From Lachnospiraceae bacterium AC2012 (GTDB lineage Bacteria > Bacillota > Clostridia > Lachnospirales > Lachnospiraceae), in NCBI GenBank assembly GCA_000702525.1, contig JNIN01000002.1, positions 310,001 to 374,000 of the forward strand: 64,000 bases of DNA, written 5' to 3'. Below, piece after piece: positions 35,084 through 45,299 of this stretch. The position numbers and the translations under genes are program-made. The notes under the pieces were generated by a model, which had not been told where the DNA came from, did not search any database, and worked only from the letters and a program-made list of their open reading frames with translations. The stretch's first letter is position 1; the number at the start of each line of letters is the position of its first letter.

Positions 35084-38080
35084 CTAATTATTTAATGACA
35101 TTAAATTACATATTTTTTCATAAACTCGCTTACAATTATTACTGTCCCTATATGCATAAAACTTTTCGATTCGCTTACTATAATCAACCTTCAATTCACA
35201 GTCGAAATCAATATATTCAATAATCCGCTCTATTAAACTATCTAGAGAATTTTCAATTTCTCCAAACCCATCTTTTGCGTAATCAAAATATCCTTTTTCA
35301 TATGTGTGCTCTCCTGAAAAGAATTTTTCCTCATCAAATTGTGTATAAATAACCGGCTTCTTCAAATATGCAAAATCCATTGGTGTTGATGAATAATCTG
35401 TAATCAATAAATTCGCCTGTGCAAATGCATCACGATATGGCATATCATAATCAAATTGCACTATTCGCTCATCCTTACAGAATTTTTCCATAGAGCTTCT
35501 CAAATTAACATGTGGCATAAAGCAAAGCTTATAACCTTTTTCCTCACAATAATCAAGTAATTTCTTATTATTCAATAATCCGCTATAGAATTCAAAGAAT
35601 TCTGTACTTTCAATATCATCAATTACTTGAACGGCAGTTTTATCAGAATCTGAAGCATCAAAGTCTTTCATAAGCCACTTTCTCCATGTAGGCATAACTA
35701 AAATATACTTTTTCTCATCATGATACAGATAATCATACCTTGGTAAACCAGTTAACCATACTTCTTCATCATAAAAATATGGCTCATCCTTAATTGACTT
35801 TGCTTCTGGCTTTGCTGCACATATAAAACCATTAATGTTCTTATTATATTTATTAAGCCACTTACTCAGGTTGTCCTTTATTATTCCATGCTGTAAGAAT
35901 ACGTACTTGTTTAAAACATAGAAATCTCTAAATATTTCTCTTACTACACCCTGTCTCCAAAATGGATCAATAATATATTCATCTGCTTGCGAAGAAATAA
36001 TACAATCTGAAATCAAATGAAGAATTAGATGTTCTCTACTATCCTGAGAAACTACCGGACCAATTTCAGCAATTCTCTCATAATCCTTTGATTCTTTATC
36101 AATTACGAAATATGCCTCTACATCATCCCTCTTATGAGCCATGATATATTTGAACATTGCTTCTCCGTTATCATCAGCATGTAAATAACGATCTGAGACA
36201 AGCCATATCTGCTTTCCAGCGGTTTTCTTCCATATCAAACGATCTCTAGCCACTTTTCTAATAGCTAAAGCTTCTGGCATATATGGATTGTTTATATGCA
36301 CACTGTTTTCAATCTGATTGATATATTCATTCTCAAAATCTGGTAATTCTTCAACATCATAAATATTCCAAATGACTAATTTATTCTGCTTTAATTGAAT
36401 AACCCAATCTTCCTTCTGATAATAAGAATTATTAAATGTCTTATTTATAGGCATAAACTTCGATAGATTAATCGTCTTTTTCTCAACTTCATATCCATCA
36501 ATATCAACACAAAATACTATCTCAGTCTTTTCATTTATTGTTGATAATGGAATACTTGCTCTGAAATTGGTTACATATAGTGCTTTCTCATCCAAAATAT
36601 ATACATTCTTATCTGTCTTTGGATTCGCAACAACTTCAATTACTTCTTCACCAATTTTAAAATATCCTCGAACATCAGGTTCTAAATCTGCATAATCACC
36701 ATCGATTTCAAGCACACCATTGTCAATATCAATAAAATTGTATTTAACATATGCTGTAGAATCTTCTGTACAGTAGTAATCATCAAAATAATATTGAATA
36801 TTACTTTCGTTGTGTTTTTTATCTAATCGAGCTTTATTCTTTAAACTACATGCATAAAATAAATGTTCTCGATATAGTTCTCGTTGACTAACAATCACAT
36901 CTACATCAATGCTTTGTATTAATCTTTTAATCTGGTCACAATACAATCGATATTTTTCTTCACCAATAACTTTTTTCCCAATTAATCCTCTACCATCAGA
37001 TCTTAATCTCCATTGTAATTGGCCCATAATCGCATATTGAACGTATTTCGGGAACTCTCCATATGCTTTTTCAGATTCCTCTTTCAGCCACATTAATAAG
37101 TCTGTTACATACGCATTGTAATAACTAACCTTATTCTTACTATCTTGAATAGCAGACTTATTTTCACCACTGCGTTTTCTATACCAATACGTACATGTAT
37201 TTAAAACACCTATTTTTGCTTTCGTCTTGAAAAATAACTCATGAACAAATTTAATATCTTCGCCATTTACAAGATTCTTATCAAAACGAATTTTCCCCTT
37301 AATATCTTCAAGTTTAAAAAGACAAGGTGATATGAAATATTGTGGTTTATCCCATTCTGCCTGCATATCAATAATTCTGTTACCATCTTTAAATCTATAA
37401 CAGGTCCAGTGTTCTCCATTAGTTGCATCAAAGAATTTTGATGGATAAGTTACCAATGCTATTTCATCTTCATGATTCTCAAAATATACAAACGCCTCTT
37501 CTAATACATTTTCAGATAGTTTATCATCCGAATCTGGGAATGTTATATATTTACCGCATGCATATTCAATTCCTGTGTTACGCGCTTCCGATACGCCCTC
37601 ATTTTTCTTATGAATGACTTTTATCCATGGATATTTTTTTGCATATTCATCACATATATCTCCACTTTTATCAGTTGATCCATCATCAACGATAATCACT
37701 TCATATATGTTTTCATAAGCATTTTTTCGATATCTACTTTCTTTACAAGAAAGCAGATATCGAGATAAAACATCTTGTTTTTGAACAATAATAGAATCTA
37801 ATAATTCAGAAATATATTTTTCCGTATTATAAACAGGAATAATTACCGAAATCATATATGTATATACTCTCTGACTCTGATAAATATTACTGTAACGTTT
37901 CTTCCCTCTCAAAGATCCTGCCACAGATGAAATTCCTTTTGCAATTATATAAGTCTTTGAATTACGAGTTTCTAATAATTCATGTAAATATCTATCTCTC
38001 TCTATTACATTCTGATTGTTTTCAAGCTTTAATTTAGATATTTCTTGTTTAAGAATCTCTATTTCTTTTCTCTCATTCAT
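35084..38080 (-). CDS. GT2-glycerophosphotransferase fusion (TagF-like), 998 aa
   Basis: A bifunctional polymer transferase. Residues 1-65: coiled coil plus LLETRNSKTY amphipathic segment. About 76-300: GT2 domain (SVIIPVYNT, IIVDDGSTDKSG, FPDSDDKLSEN). Middle 300-640: linker beta domain. 640-998: CDP-glycerol glycerophosphotransferase-type domain with QHGIIKDNLS (conserved His), MPTWRKW, ITDYSSTPMDFAYLKKPVIYTQFDEE and the HTYEKGYFDY end motif. It likely adds both a sugar and polyol-phosphate units to a teichoic-acid-like chain at the membrane. Part of the AT-rich cassette; 25 bp between it and both neighbours. Confidence 0.85.
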   Translation of the reverse strand: MNERKEIEILKQEISKLKLENNQNVIERDRYLHELLETRNSKTYIIAKGISSVAGSLRGKKRYSNIYQSQRVYTYMISVIIPVYNTEKYISELLDSIIVQKQDVLSRYLLSCKESRYRKNAYENIYEVIIVDDGSTDKSGDICDEYAKKYPWIKVIHKKNEGVSEARNTGIEYACGKYITFPDSDDKLSENVLEEAFVYFENHEDEIALVTYPSKFFDATNGEHWTCYRFKDGNRIIDMQAEWDKPQYFISPCLFKLEDIKGKIRFDKNLVNGEDIKFVHELFFKTKAKIGVLNTCTYWYRKRSGENKSAIQDSKNKVSYYNAYVTDLLMWLKEESEKAYGEFPKYVQYAIMGQLQWRLRSDGRGLIGKKVIGEEKYRLYCDQIKRLIQSIDVDVIVSQRELYREHLFYACSLKNKARLDKKHNESNIQYYFDDYYCTEDSTAYVKYNFIDIDNGVLEIDGDYADLEPDVRGYFKIGEEVIEVVANPKTDKNVYILDEKALYVTNFRASIPLSTINEKTEIVFCVDIDGYEVEKKTINLSKFMPINKTFNNSYYQKEDWVIQLKQNKLVIWNIYDVEELPDFENEYINQIENSVHINNPYMPEALAIRKVARDRLIWKKTAGKQIWLVSDRYLHADDNGEAMFKYIMAHKRDDVEAYFVIDKESKDYERIAEIGPVVSQDSREHLILHLISDCIISSQADEYIIDPFWRQGVVREIFRDFYVLNKYVFLQHGIIKDNLSKWLNKYNKNINGFICAAKPEAKSIKDEPYFYDEEVWLTGLPRYDYLYHDEKKYILVMPTWRKWLMKDFDASDSDKTAVQVIDDIESTEFFEFYSGLLNNKKLLDYCEEKGYKLCFMPHVNLRSSMEKFCKDERIVQFDYDMPYRDAFAQANLLITDYSSTPMDFAYLKKPVIYTQFDEEKFFSGEHTYEKGYFDYAKDGFGEIENSLDSLIERIIEYIDFDCELKVDYSKRIEKFYAYRDSNNCKRVYEKICNLMSLNN

Positions 38081-38104
38081 CTATTATTCTCCAAAACTTA
38101 ATAA

Positions 38105-41100
38105 TTAATTCAGTCCAATAATCTTATCAAATATTCTTTGACTATTATTGTCATCCTGATATGCAAAAAATTTATCAACTCTCTTTTTATATTTATCTTT
38201 CATTTTGCATCCATTTGCCATGTATTCAATTAAAATCGTCACCAGTTCATCTTTCGTATAAGTTACTTCACCAAATCCGTCGTCTTCCCAAGAGAAAAAT
38301 CCTTTTGAATATGTGTGATTATTCCAGAACATTTCTTCATCAAACTGGCAGTATACAACAGGCTTCTTTAAATAAGCAAAATCCATAACTGAAGATGAAT
38401 AATCCGTCATTACCATATTTGATTCTGCATATATTTCTCTATATGTCTTATTTGAATCAAAGAATATAACTCTATCATTCTTCTTAAACAGATTTATAGC
38501 TTCTCTAACTGTTGGATGCGGTAAATAACAGATTTTATATCCATACTTATCTGCAGCATCTAATAAACGCTCATCATTTAATAAATCATTATAAAAAGCT
38601 AAATATTCACTATCTTTAAACTTTGCACCTGGCTTATTTGAATAAGCTCCATCTGTTAACCATTTTCTCCATGTTGGCATAATTGTTATATAATTCTTAC
38701 AATCATTATATAAACAATCATATCTAGGAAATCCTGTTAACCATGCATTACGTTTATCATAGTAGTATTCATATTCCACAAAAGAATCTGCTTCTTCTTT
38801 AGTTGAACAAACAATACCTTCTATATTTTTATTGTATTTATTTAACCACGCCGACTGATTACTTACCGTAATACCATGCTGTAAGAAAATAAACTTTCCT
38901 GAAGTTGACAAATCTTTTACAGATTCAGATTCAACTTTATTTGTATGGAATGGATTAATAACCCACTCATCTCCTGAACTAGAAATATAATAATCAGCCA
39001 TTAAATGCATAATTAAATGCTTATCTGAACCTCTCTCTATAACATTTCCATATTGTTTTAATCTCTCGAAGTCCGTTGTATTTCTATCAATGATATAGTA
39101 TGCTTCTACACTCTCATCATTGCGATTACAAACATACTTGAAAAAAGCTTCTCCATTATCCCCCGCAGCCGAACCACGATCCGAAATCAACCAAATCTTC
39201 TTTCCAGATTTTTCTCTTGCTTTTCTACTAAGCGCTATGCTTCTTAATTTTAAAATACGATCCGCTGCCTTTGACTTTGTTCTTGCAACTTCAGAGATAA
39301 ACTCTTTTTCAAAGTCTATTACCTCTCCATCCTCAAAGCCTAAATTATAAACACTTAATACGTTACCTTCTTTTCTAACTGTCCAATCATCAACCTGATA
39401 ATATGATCTATTAAACATTTCAGACAATGGAACCATTTTTGAATAACGAAGCTGACGTTTTTCTACTTCTAAGCCATTCACTTCTGTTGTAAATCTAATA
39501 TTATACTTAGCAACATTTGATTCTAATGGAATATCTACTACAAATGATTTGGCATAATAGCAAACTTCATCAAAAGTATATTTACTAGCATCTCTACTTG
39601 TTTCCTTATATTCAATCCTCTGGTCGTTTAGATACACATTTAATTTCATATCAAGCTCATAATTCATTGAAAAACCTTCTAAATGAAGTATGTTATCTGA
39701 AATATTCATAAACTCAATTTTCAAATAGCAATTTCCTACAGTTGTACCAACTTTATATTCTCCAAATTTCGCAACTAAATCATCCTTCTGAGATATAAAT
39801 TCAGGTTTCTTACCATATTTCTTCTTCAAAATGAAATACTTATGTTCTGACCAAATTTTCTTCTGTGCAAGAATTACATCTTCATCAATATCTTTTAGAA
39901 TACCAAACGCTAATGCTTTATATTCATTAAAATCATTCACACCTATTGCTTCTATTACACTTTCGCCTTTATCCGTCGATGCAAATCGCCATTGTAACTG
40001 TCCCATAACAGTATGTTGCACATGTTTTGGTACATAACCATACTTTTTCTTATTTTCTTCAATAAGATTCATAAAGACGTCTTTTACAACAGGAATATAT
40101 GAAGCTGTATTATTCTTCAAATTATCCATTGCAGATTCTTCGCCGATAGTTCTTACCCTATAGAAATAATAGGCATTTCCTACCAAACCAATATTCTTGC
40201 CTTCCTGAGTTATGACTTTATTAATAAAGCACATATCTTCACCAATTTTAAGATTTTCATCAAATCTTAAGTCTGAAATAGATTCTCTCTTTACACAAGC
40301 AGAATTTACTGTATAAATATTGGAAGAAGGATTTTTCACAAGATCTGCAACTTTTGCTTCATTAGAGAACTTATAATTTGCCCAATGATCTCCCGACTTT
40401 CCATCGAAATATTTTAATGGTACTGCTACTACAGATACATCATCCTCATGTTCTTCAAAGAATCTTAATACTTGCTTCATATAATTCTGGCTAATCTTAT
40501 CATCTGAATCCGCAAAGTTTACATATTTTCCTCTTGCAATATCTAAACCTGCATTTCTCGCAGAAGAAACACCACCATTTTTCTTATGAATGACCTTCAC
40601 TCTATCCGATAAGCGAGCATAATCATCTAAAATCTCTGCTGAACCGTCTGTTGATCCATCATCAACTAAAATCAACTCAAAAATATCTGAATACTTCATT
40701 TGTTTAGTGACGTACTCATCGTATAGTTCAGTAATATCTTGGTTTAAAACACTATTGATCATTTCTGATAAGAAAGGAGCTGTATTATAGACTGCTGTAA
40801 CAATAGAAATCATAACAGGGTATATTCTTTTTTCTACATCAAATAACACCTTTTTATTTTTTTCTCTTATTGCTACATTGAATTCTATTTCATCACAAGA
40901 AACAGTAAATACAGCTTCTTCACAATCATCTGAAATAATAGTAAATCTTTTTCCTGACACTTCAATAAAAGCACTCAGCAACCCTTCTATAGAATTTAAC
41001 TTCGTTAAATCTATACAAATCTTATATATATTCTTAACACCATTTGTTCCCTGATATTTAACATCGAATCCTAAGTCCATACATTTATTAGAATCAGTGC

Positions 41101-41683
41101 TGACAAAATGACCTGTAGCAACACCCTCATATGCAGGCATTTCAACATATCCTGTTAAAATATTATTATCAAAATCAAAACCTACAAGCTTTGCACGATA
41201 GAAAGAAGAATCGAATCTTTTTAAATCCATAAATTTAACACAAATATTTCCATTATCTGTGTAATATGAAATAAACGCTTTACCATTTCCACACTTAATT
41301 TTACCGATATAGCGTTCTACCTCACTATAGTCTTCACTAACATCAGCATTTCTTAAATAAAAACATCTGTAATTTCCATCGACCACCATAGCCATAGCTA
41401 ATCTCATAGAATACATTTTAGTAAATTTCATCTGATTAATTATAGTTGTAGTGTCCTCAAGCAACAAATTATGATTAACAACATCAACTCGTCTTACATA
41501 CAAAGGCTTTTTTTCATTGTAATTCCAATAAAAGAAAACAATATTTTCACTTTCAATATCAGGAAAATTTATATTTAGACATTCTCCATTCATTGACGCA
41601 AACGCTTTAATCGAACCATCTGGTCTAATATTCCCTGATAAAATTTCATCCACCAATTTATTATTACAATCACTTAGTAACAT
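38105..41683 (-). CDS. GT2-glycerophosphotransferase fusion (TagF-like), 1192 aa
   Basis: Paralogue of the preceding gene with an extra N-terminal about 285-residue beta-rich domain. Then GT2 (SIVTAVYNTAPFL, LVDDGSTDGSAEI, FADSDDKISQN at about 290-520), a beta linker, and a C-terminal TagF-type domain (LQHGITVSNQSAW, TIMPTWRKWL, VMTDYSSSVMDFAYLKKPVVYCQFDEE, HTYSKGFFSW). The three TagF-like genes in a row suggest an alternating repeat unit of sugar and glycerol- or ribitol-phosphate. AGGTAGG region before ATG. It is among the longest proteins of this window. Polyol specificity cannot be told from sequence alone. Confidence 0.85.
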   Translation of the reverse strand: MLLSDCNNKLVDEILSGNIRPDGSIKAFASMNGECLNINFPDIESENIVFFYWNYNEKKPLYVRRVDVVNHNLLLEDTTTIINQMKFTKMYSMRLAMAMVVDGNYRCFYLRNADVSEDYSEVERYIGKIKCGNGKAFISYYTDNGNICVKFMDLKRFDSSFYRAKLVGFDFDNNILTGYVEMPAYEGVATGHFVSTDSNKCMDLGFDVKYQGTNGVKNIYKICIDLTKLNSIEGLLSAFIEVSGKRFTIISDDCEEAVFTVSCDEIEFNVAIREKNKKVLFDVEKRIYPVMISIVTAVYNTAPFLSEMINSVLNQDITELYDEYVTKQMKYSDIFELILVDDGSTDGSAEILDDYARLSDRVKVIHKKNGGVSSARNAGLDIARGKYVNFADSDDKISQNYMKQVLRFFEEHEDDVSVVAVPLKYFDGKSGDHWANYKFSNEAKVADLVKNPSSNIYTVNSACVKRESISDLRFDENLKIGEDMCFINKVITQEGKNIGLVGNAYYFYRVRTIGEESAMDNLKNNTASYIPVVKDVFMNLIEENKKKYGYVPKHVQHTVMGQLQWRFASTDKGESVIEAIGVNDFNEYKALAFGILKDIDEDVILAQKKIWSEHKYFILKKKYGKKPEFISQKDDLVAKFGEYKVGTTVGNCYLKIEFMNISDNILHLEGFSMNYELDMKLNVYLNDQRIEYKETSRDASKYTFDEVCYYAKSFVVDIPLESNVAKYNIRFTTEVNGLEVEKRQLRYSKMVPLSEMFNRSYYQVDDWTVRKEGNVLSVYNLGFEDGEVIDFEKEFISEVARTKSKAADRILKLRSIALSRKAREKSGKKIWLISDRGSAAGDNGEAFFKYVCNRNDESVEAYYIIDRNTTDFERLKQYGNVIERGSDKHLIMHLMADYYISSSGDEWVINPFHTNKVESESVKDLSTSGKFIFLQHGITVSNQSAWLNKYNKNIEGIVCSTKEEADSFVEYEYYYDKRNAWLTGFPRYDCLYNDCKNYITIMPTWRKWLTDGAYSNKPGAKFKDSEYLAFYNDLLNDERLLDAADKYGYKICYLPHPTVREAINLFKKNDRVIFFDSNKTYREIYAESNMVMTDYSSSVMDFAYLKKPVVYCQFDEEMFWNNHTYSKGFFSWEDDGFGEVTYTKDELVTILIEYMANGCKMKDKYKKRVDKFFAYQDDNNSQRIFDKIIGLN

Positions 41684-41690
41684 TTTATAC

Positions 41691-41888
41691 CTACCTCTTT
41701 CTTCTAATCTTCCTTGGAATCCATGTTATAAACATCCCTATTTTATATGTAAATGAATTTCTTGTTTCTTGAAGTGAATATCTAAGAAAATCACGCTCGT
41801 GTTTCACCTCATCTAATTCTTTTCTCAGTTGCTGATTTTTTACTTTCAAATCATCAATTAATAATCCACGCCCATCTACCTTTCTCAC
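41691..41888 (-). CDS. small coiled-coil/amphipathic protein (65 aa)
   Basis: A small protein: coiled coil (IDDLKVKNQQLRKELDEVKHERDFLRYSLQ) followed by ETRNSFTYKIGMFITWIPRK and basic residues, a probable membrane-binding helix. The same order, coiled coil then (L)ETRNS-x-TY, forms residues 1-60 of the fusion at 35084, so this looks like a detached N-terminal module. The open frame starts at a GTG at 41906 overlapping the upstream stop, but AAAGGAGG-N5 points to the GTG at 41888. It may tether the preceding TagF-like enzyme to the membrane. Function inferred. Confidence 0.65.
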   Translation of the reverse strand: MRKVDGRGLLIDDLKVKNQQLRKELDEVKHERDFLRYSLQETRNSFTYKIGMFITWIPRKIRRKR

Positions 41889-41902
41889 AATTTCCTCCTT
41901 TC

Positions 41903-43756
41903 TCACTTACTCACCAACTTTTTATAGATTCTATAGCAATTATTATTATCTAAATATGTATAACTCGCTGATATACGATCAACATACTTATTTACGCAAC
42001 CTTTCTTAACTAATTTCTTAATTAATTTCCACAAATCTTTCCATTGATAACATACTTCGCCAAATCCATCTTTTTCATAATCAAAATATCCCTTTTTATA
42101 AGTATGTGAAGCAAAGAATTCTTCCTTATCAAATTGATAATATAGAATTGGTTTCTGAAGATATGCAAAATCAAATGCCACACTACTATAATCCGTAATC
42201 ATCAGCTTTGCCTTAGCAAATGCATCTCTGTAGCTCATTTCATCCATCCAACATTCAACTTTTGTTCCTTTAACCATTTCCTTAGCTATATCTCTTAATA
42301 ATGGATGAGGATAAAAAACCATTTTATACCCTTTTAAACATAAGAAAAGGTGTAACCATATACTCGAAAAAAGCTTACGATAAGATTTATAAAAATCTGA
42401 ATTCTTATATTCCGGATTGATTTTCCAGACCATGTTCTTTTTTTGATCATCCCAAACATGCTCCATTAAACCTTTTCTCCAGCTTGGCATAACTAATATC
42501 ACATTTTCTTCATCATGATATAGACGATCAAATCTTGGTAAACCAGTTAACCAAACATTCTCTTCTTTATAATGATATGGATATTCTATAATGGACTTCC
42601 ACTCTTGATATGTGCTTGTGACAAAACCATAGAAATTTGTTTCTCTTCTATTTAATGTCGGGCTCATATCATCCTTTATAACACCATGCTGCAAGAAAAC
42701 GATTTTCGGATTATGATATAAATCCCTTACATATTCAGATAATCCCCAAAAAGGATTCTCTACTACGCCATTTGATTGTGAAGAAATAATATAATCAGCT
42801 ATAAGTACCTTTTCAAAATGCTCTTCTGAATACAAAGGAATTACATTCCCAATTTCTTTAAGTCTTTCATAATCCTTTGAATTCTCATCGATTATAAAAT
42901 AACTATCAATCTCGCTCTTATCTTGAATATAAGAAAACAAAACTTCCGCATTATCATCTGCCTGATTTGCCCGATCCATGAATAACCAAATTGGTCTTTT
43001 TTTCTTTTTAATATTGACCAAGTAATTCTGACGTAATCTACAAATCATTTCACCTTTCTCAGGTTCTAATGACATTATTTCCTTTTGAAAGCATCTTTCC
43101 TTCTCCAAAACATGATTATAATCATCACACTTAGAGATTTTTAAAATTCCATTTCGAGAAGTAATCAAATATCCATCTTTATACCAGTATTGATTCTCTA
43201 AATTATCTGCAACTTTAACGAATCGCATCGAATTAATCTTCCCATATCTACACTCTAAAGAACCAACGACATTACAAAATAGAATTTCATTATCATCACA
43301 CAAATCAATATCTACTGAAAATTCATCTCTTCTTTCATAGCTACATTCATCAATCTTTCGATCATTATCATCCCTAGTCATTATTGGATAATACTTCTTA
43401 TTTCCATTTTTTATCAAAAATTCAAATTCTGCTCCTAGAACCGATGGATATGAAATATTACCTTCCAAGTGCACTTTATCATTTGATATTTCAATAAAAT
43501 GCATTTCTACAGCAAGATATGACATATTAGCAGCATTAAAAGTATCTCCAACCCTAATCATCACATCATTGTTTTCAATAGGAATTAATTCTATCTGATG
43601 GTTATACTTTTCATATAAATAAAAAAGTATTTCCGGCATGTTACCCATGCCAATACGATCAATTATTTCTGAATCATCCAATTCTTCTAAACAGGCATTT
43701 TTATAGTAATCATATACTGTATTTAATTCTATTTTTTCACTATTAACTAAATCCAT
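41903..43756 (-). CDS. CDP-glycerol glycerophosphotransferase family protein (617 aa)
   Basis: A TagF/TarF-like enzyme that transfers polyol-phosphate from CDP-polyol. N-terminal about 240 residues are a beta-rich domain related in layout to the linker of the fusions. The C-terminal catalytic domain has KRPIWLFMDRANQADDNAEVLF, VFLQHGVIKDDMSP, LVMPSWRKGLM, MITDYSSVAFDFAYLQKPILYYQFDKEE and HTYKKGYFDYEKDGFGE. It lacks GT2 and the N-terminal coiled coil found in its paralogue; the small gene just downstream may replace the latter. AGGG lies before ATG; 8 bp gap after the permease gene. Part of the AT-rich cassette. Confidence 0.88.
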   Translation of the reverse strand: MDLVNSEKIELNTVYDYYKNACLEELDDSEIIDRIGMGNMPEILFYLYEKYNHQIELIPIENNDVMIRVGDTFNAANMSYLAVEMHFIEISNDKVHLEGNISYPSVLGAEFEFLIKNGNKKYYPIMTRDDNDRKIDECSYERRDEFSVDIDLCDDNEILFCNVVGSLECRYGKINSMRFVKVADNLENQYWYKDGYLITSRNGILKISKCDDYNHVLEKERCFQKEIMSLEPEKGEMICRLRQNYLVNIKKKKRPIWLFMDRANQADDNAEVLFSYIQDKSEIDSYFIIDENSKDYERLKEIGNVIPLYSEEHFEKVLIADYIISSQSNGVVENPFWGLSEYVRDLYHNPKIVFLQHGVIKDDMSPTLNRRETNFYGFVTSTYQEWKSIIEYPYHYKEENVWLTGLPRFDRLYHDEENVILVMPSWRKGLMEHVWDDQKKNMVWKINPEYKNSDFYKSYRKLFSSIWLHLFLCLKGYKMVFYPHPLLRDIAKEMVKGTKVECWMDEMSYRDAFAKAKLMITDYSSVAFDFAYLQKPILYYQFDKEEFFASHTYKKGYFDYEKDGFGEVCYQWKDLWKLIKKLVKKGCVNKYVDRISASYTYLDNNNCYRIYKKLVSK

Positions 43757-43764
43757 TTATAACC

Positions 43765-44541
43765 CTACAATTTTGCTACAATATTTTCTGAACCTTTTTT
43801 AAAAACAATATTTCCAATCCAATAAAATGTTGCACTATACAGCAATAATTTAATCCACAAAGTATATGGCGGAACAATTCCATCAATAATTGATATTCTC
43901 GCAATTGCAATTGATAAATATATAGGATTCAAAGACAGCAAGAATTGTAAAACCGGAGCAACTCTAGATGGATCGAAAAATAATGCAGAACCATAAAAAA
44001 TAAATAACAGAAAAATTTCATGAAAATATGTAATATCGGCAAATAAAGCGTTAACAATAGATAAAATCTTACCGAATCCATAAACCAATGAAATTAATAA
44101 TAATACATCAGGAATTACCAACAACATAGTTATTCTAAATGGAACTCTATAAGCAATCATTACACCCAAATAAATTAAAAAAGAATATCCAAAATTTATT
44201 AATGCAACAAACACTTTTTCTTTTACGTAAATTGTCTTATCCAACTGCGCTTTAATCAAAAAGTTCTTATTTCCTGACAAAGCATTTAAACAATTTTTAG
44301 TTCCTGTTGAAAACAAATTATAAAACATAATTCCTGTTGCAACATAAACTGGATAATTAACAAACCTTTTATTTTTAAACATTACACCGAAAACCATAAC
44401 TAATACGAAGGTATTAATAAATGGATCTAATATCTGCCATATCTGTCCTAAAAAATTTGAAGAGTTCTCTCTAGACTTATCTTTATGCGCTAATTGTGAA
44501 ATCACAAACAAATCATTCTTATTCAATTTAAAAAAATTCAT
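43765..44541 (-). CDS. ABC-2 polysaccharide/teichoic-acid export permease (TagG-like) 2
   Basis: A 258-residue permease with six helices, of the TagG/Wzm group: N-terminal cytosolic helix, SNFLGQIWQILDPFINTFVLVMVFGVMF, a NFLIKAQLDKTIYVKEKVF turn, and LNPIYLSIAIARISI near the C terminus. It overlaps the first permease stop by one base (coupled). With it and the fused ATPase it should export the lipid-linked polymer across the membrane. A heteromeric permease pair is unusual; TagG and Wzm usually form homodimers. AT-rich cassette member. Confidence 0.88.
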   Translation of the reverse strand: MNFFKLNKNDLFVISQLAHKDKSRENSSNFLGQIWQILDPFINTFVLVMVFGVMFKNKRFVNYPVYVATGIMFYNLFSTGTKNCLNALSGNKNFLIKAQLDKTIYVKEKVFVALINFGYSFLIYLGVMIAYRVPFRITMLLVIPDVLLLISLVYGFGKILSIVNALFADITYFHEIFLLFIFYGSALFFDPSRVAPVLQFLLSLNPIYLSIAIARISIIDGIVPPYTLWIKLLLYSATFYWIGNIVFKKGSENIVAKL

Positions 44542-45299
44542 TACAACCTCACTAAAACATTATCTTTGCATTTATTAAAAATGAATTTTCCAATTACAAA
44601 AAAACTGATTCCATATATAATCATCTTTAATAAATAAGCGAGTTCAGGCATAACTCCATAAATAACCATATCTCTAGCTACTTTTATAAAAACATAAGGT
44701 GGATTGTACTCAATAAACTTTTGAACCCCAGGTGCCACCCATTCTTTGGCATAAAACATTGCCACAAAAAATCTCAATATAGATAAAAGATGCTGCACAA
44801 TATTCTTTGTATCGCGAACAAATACGTATAGAATTGATACCAAATAAGCTACACCAGAAACAAATAGCCACAAGAAAAACACATCGAAAACAACAAGAAA
44901 TGATATCAACGATGGTTGCGCTTTATAAAACAAAAGTACTCCTACATATGGAATGCATCCCAAACCAAAATTAATAAAAGCCGTATTAACTCTTGATAGA
45001 ATGAACATTTCTCTTGGCAACTTTGATTTAATAATAAGATTTTTATTATCTCTTAATGTTGTAACAGATGTATAAACTGCAACATAAAAGAATTCATACA
45101 AAAGATAACCTGTAAAATAGTATGCTGGATATCTATCAATAGGTTTTGAAAAAATATGTGTAAACAGAAATACTACTAATGCCATTCTTGCCAGCGGGTA
45201 AAACACACTCCACAATATCCCCAGATAACTTCTTGCGTACTTTCTGCGGAGCTCACGTTTCGTGAGCTCCCAGAGAGCATTTAGATATTCTCTAGACAT
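44541..45299 (-). CDS. ABC-2 polysaccharide/teichoic-acid export permease (TagG-like) 1
   Basis: A 252-residue TagG/Wzm-type permease: amphipathic start WELTKRELRRKYARSYLGILWSVFYPL, six helices, KSKLPREMFILSRVN turn, and EYNPPYVFIKVARDMV. The frame extends to 45326, but GGGGG lies 6 nt before the ATG at 45299; this start overlaps the ATPase stop by 8 bp. It works with the second permease and the upstream fused ATPase. The GC content falls sharply a short way into this gene, so it marks the edge of the AT-rich cassette. Confidence 0.88.
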   Translation of the reverse strand: MSREYLNALWELTKRELRRKYARSYLGILWSVFYPLARMALVVFLFTHIFSKPIDRYPAYYFTGYLLYEFFYVAVYTSVTTLRDNKNLIIKSKLPREMFILSRVNTAFINFGLGCIPYVGVLLFYKAQPSLISFLVVFDVFFLWLFVSGVAYLVSILYVFVRDTKNIVQHLLSILRFFVAMFYAKEWVAPGVQKFIEYNPPYVFIKVARDMVIYGVMPELAYLLKMIIYGISFFVIGKFIFNKCKDNVLVRL

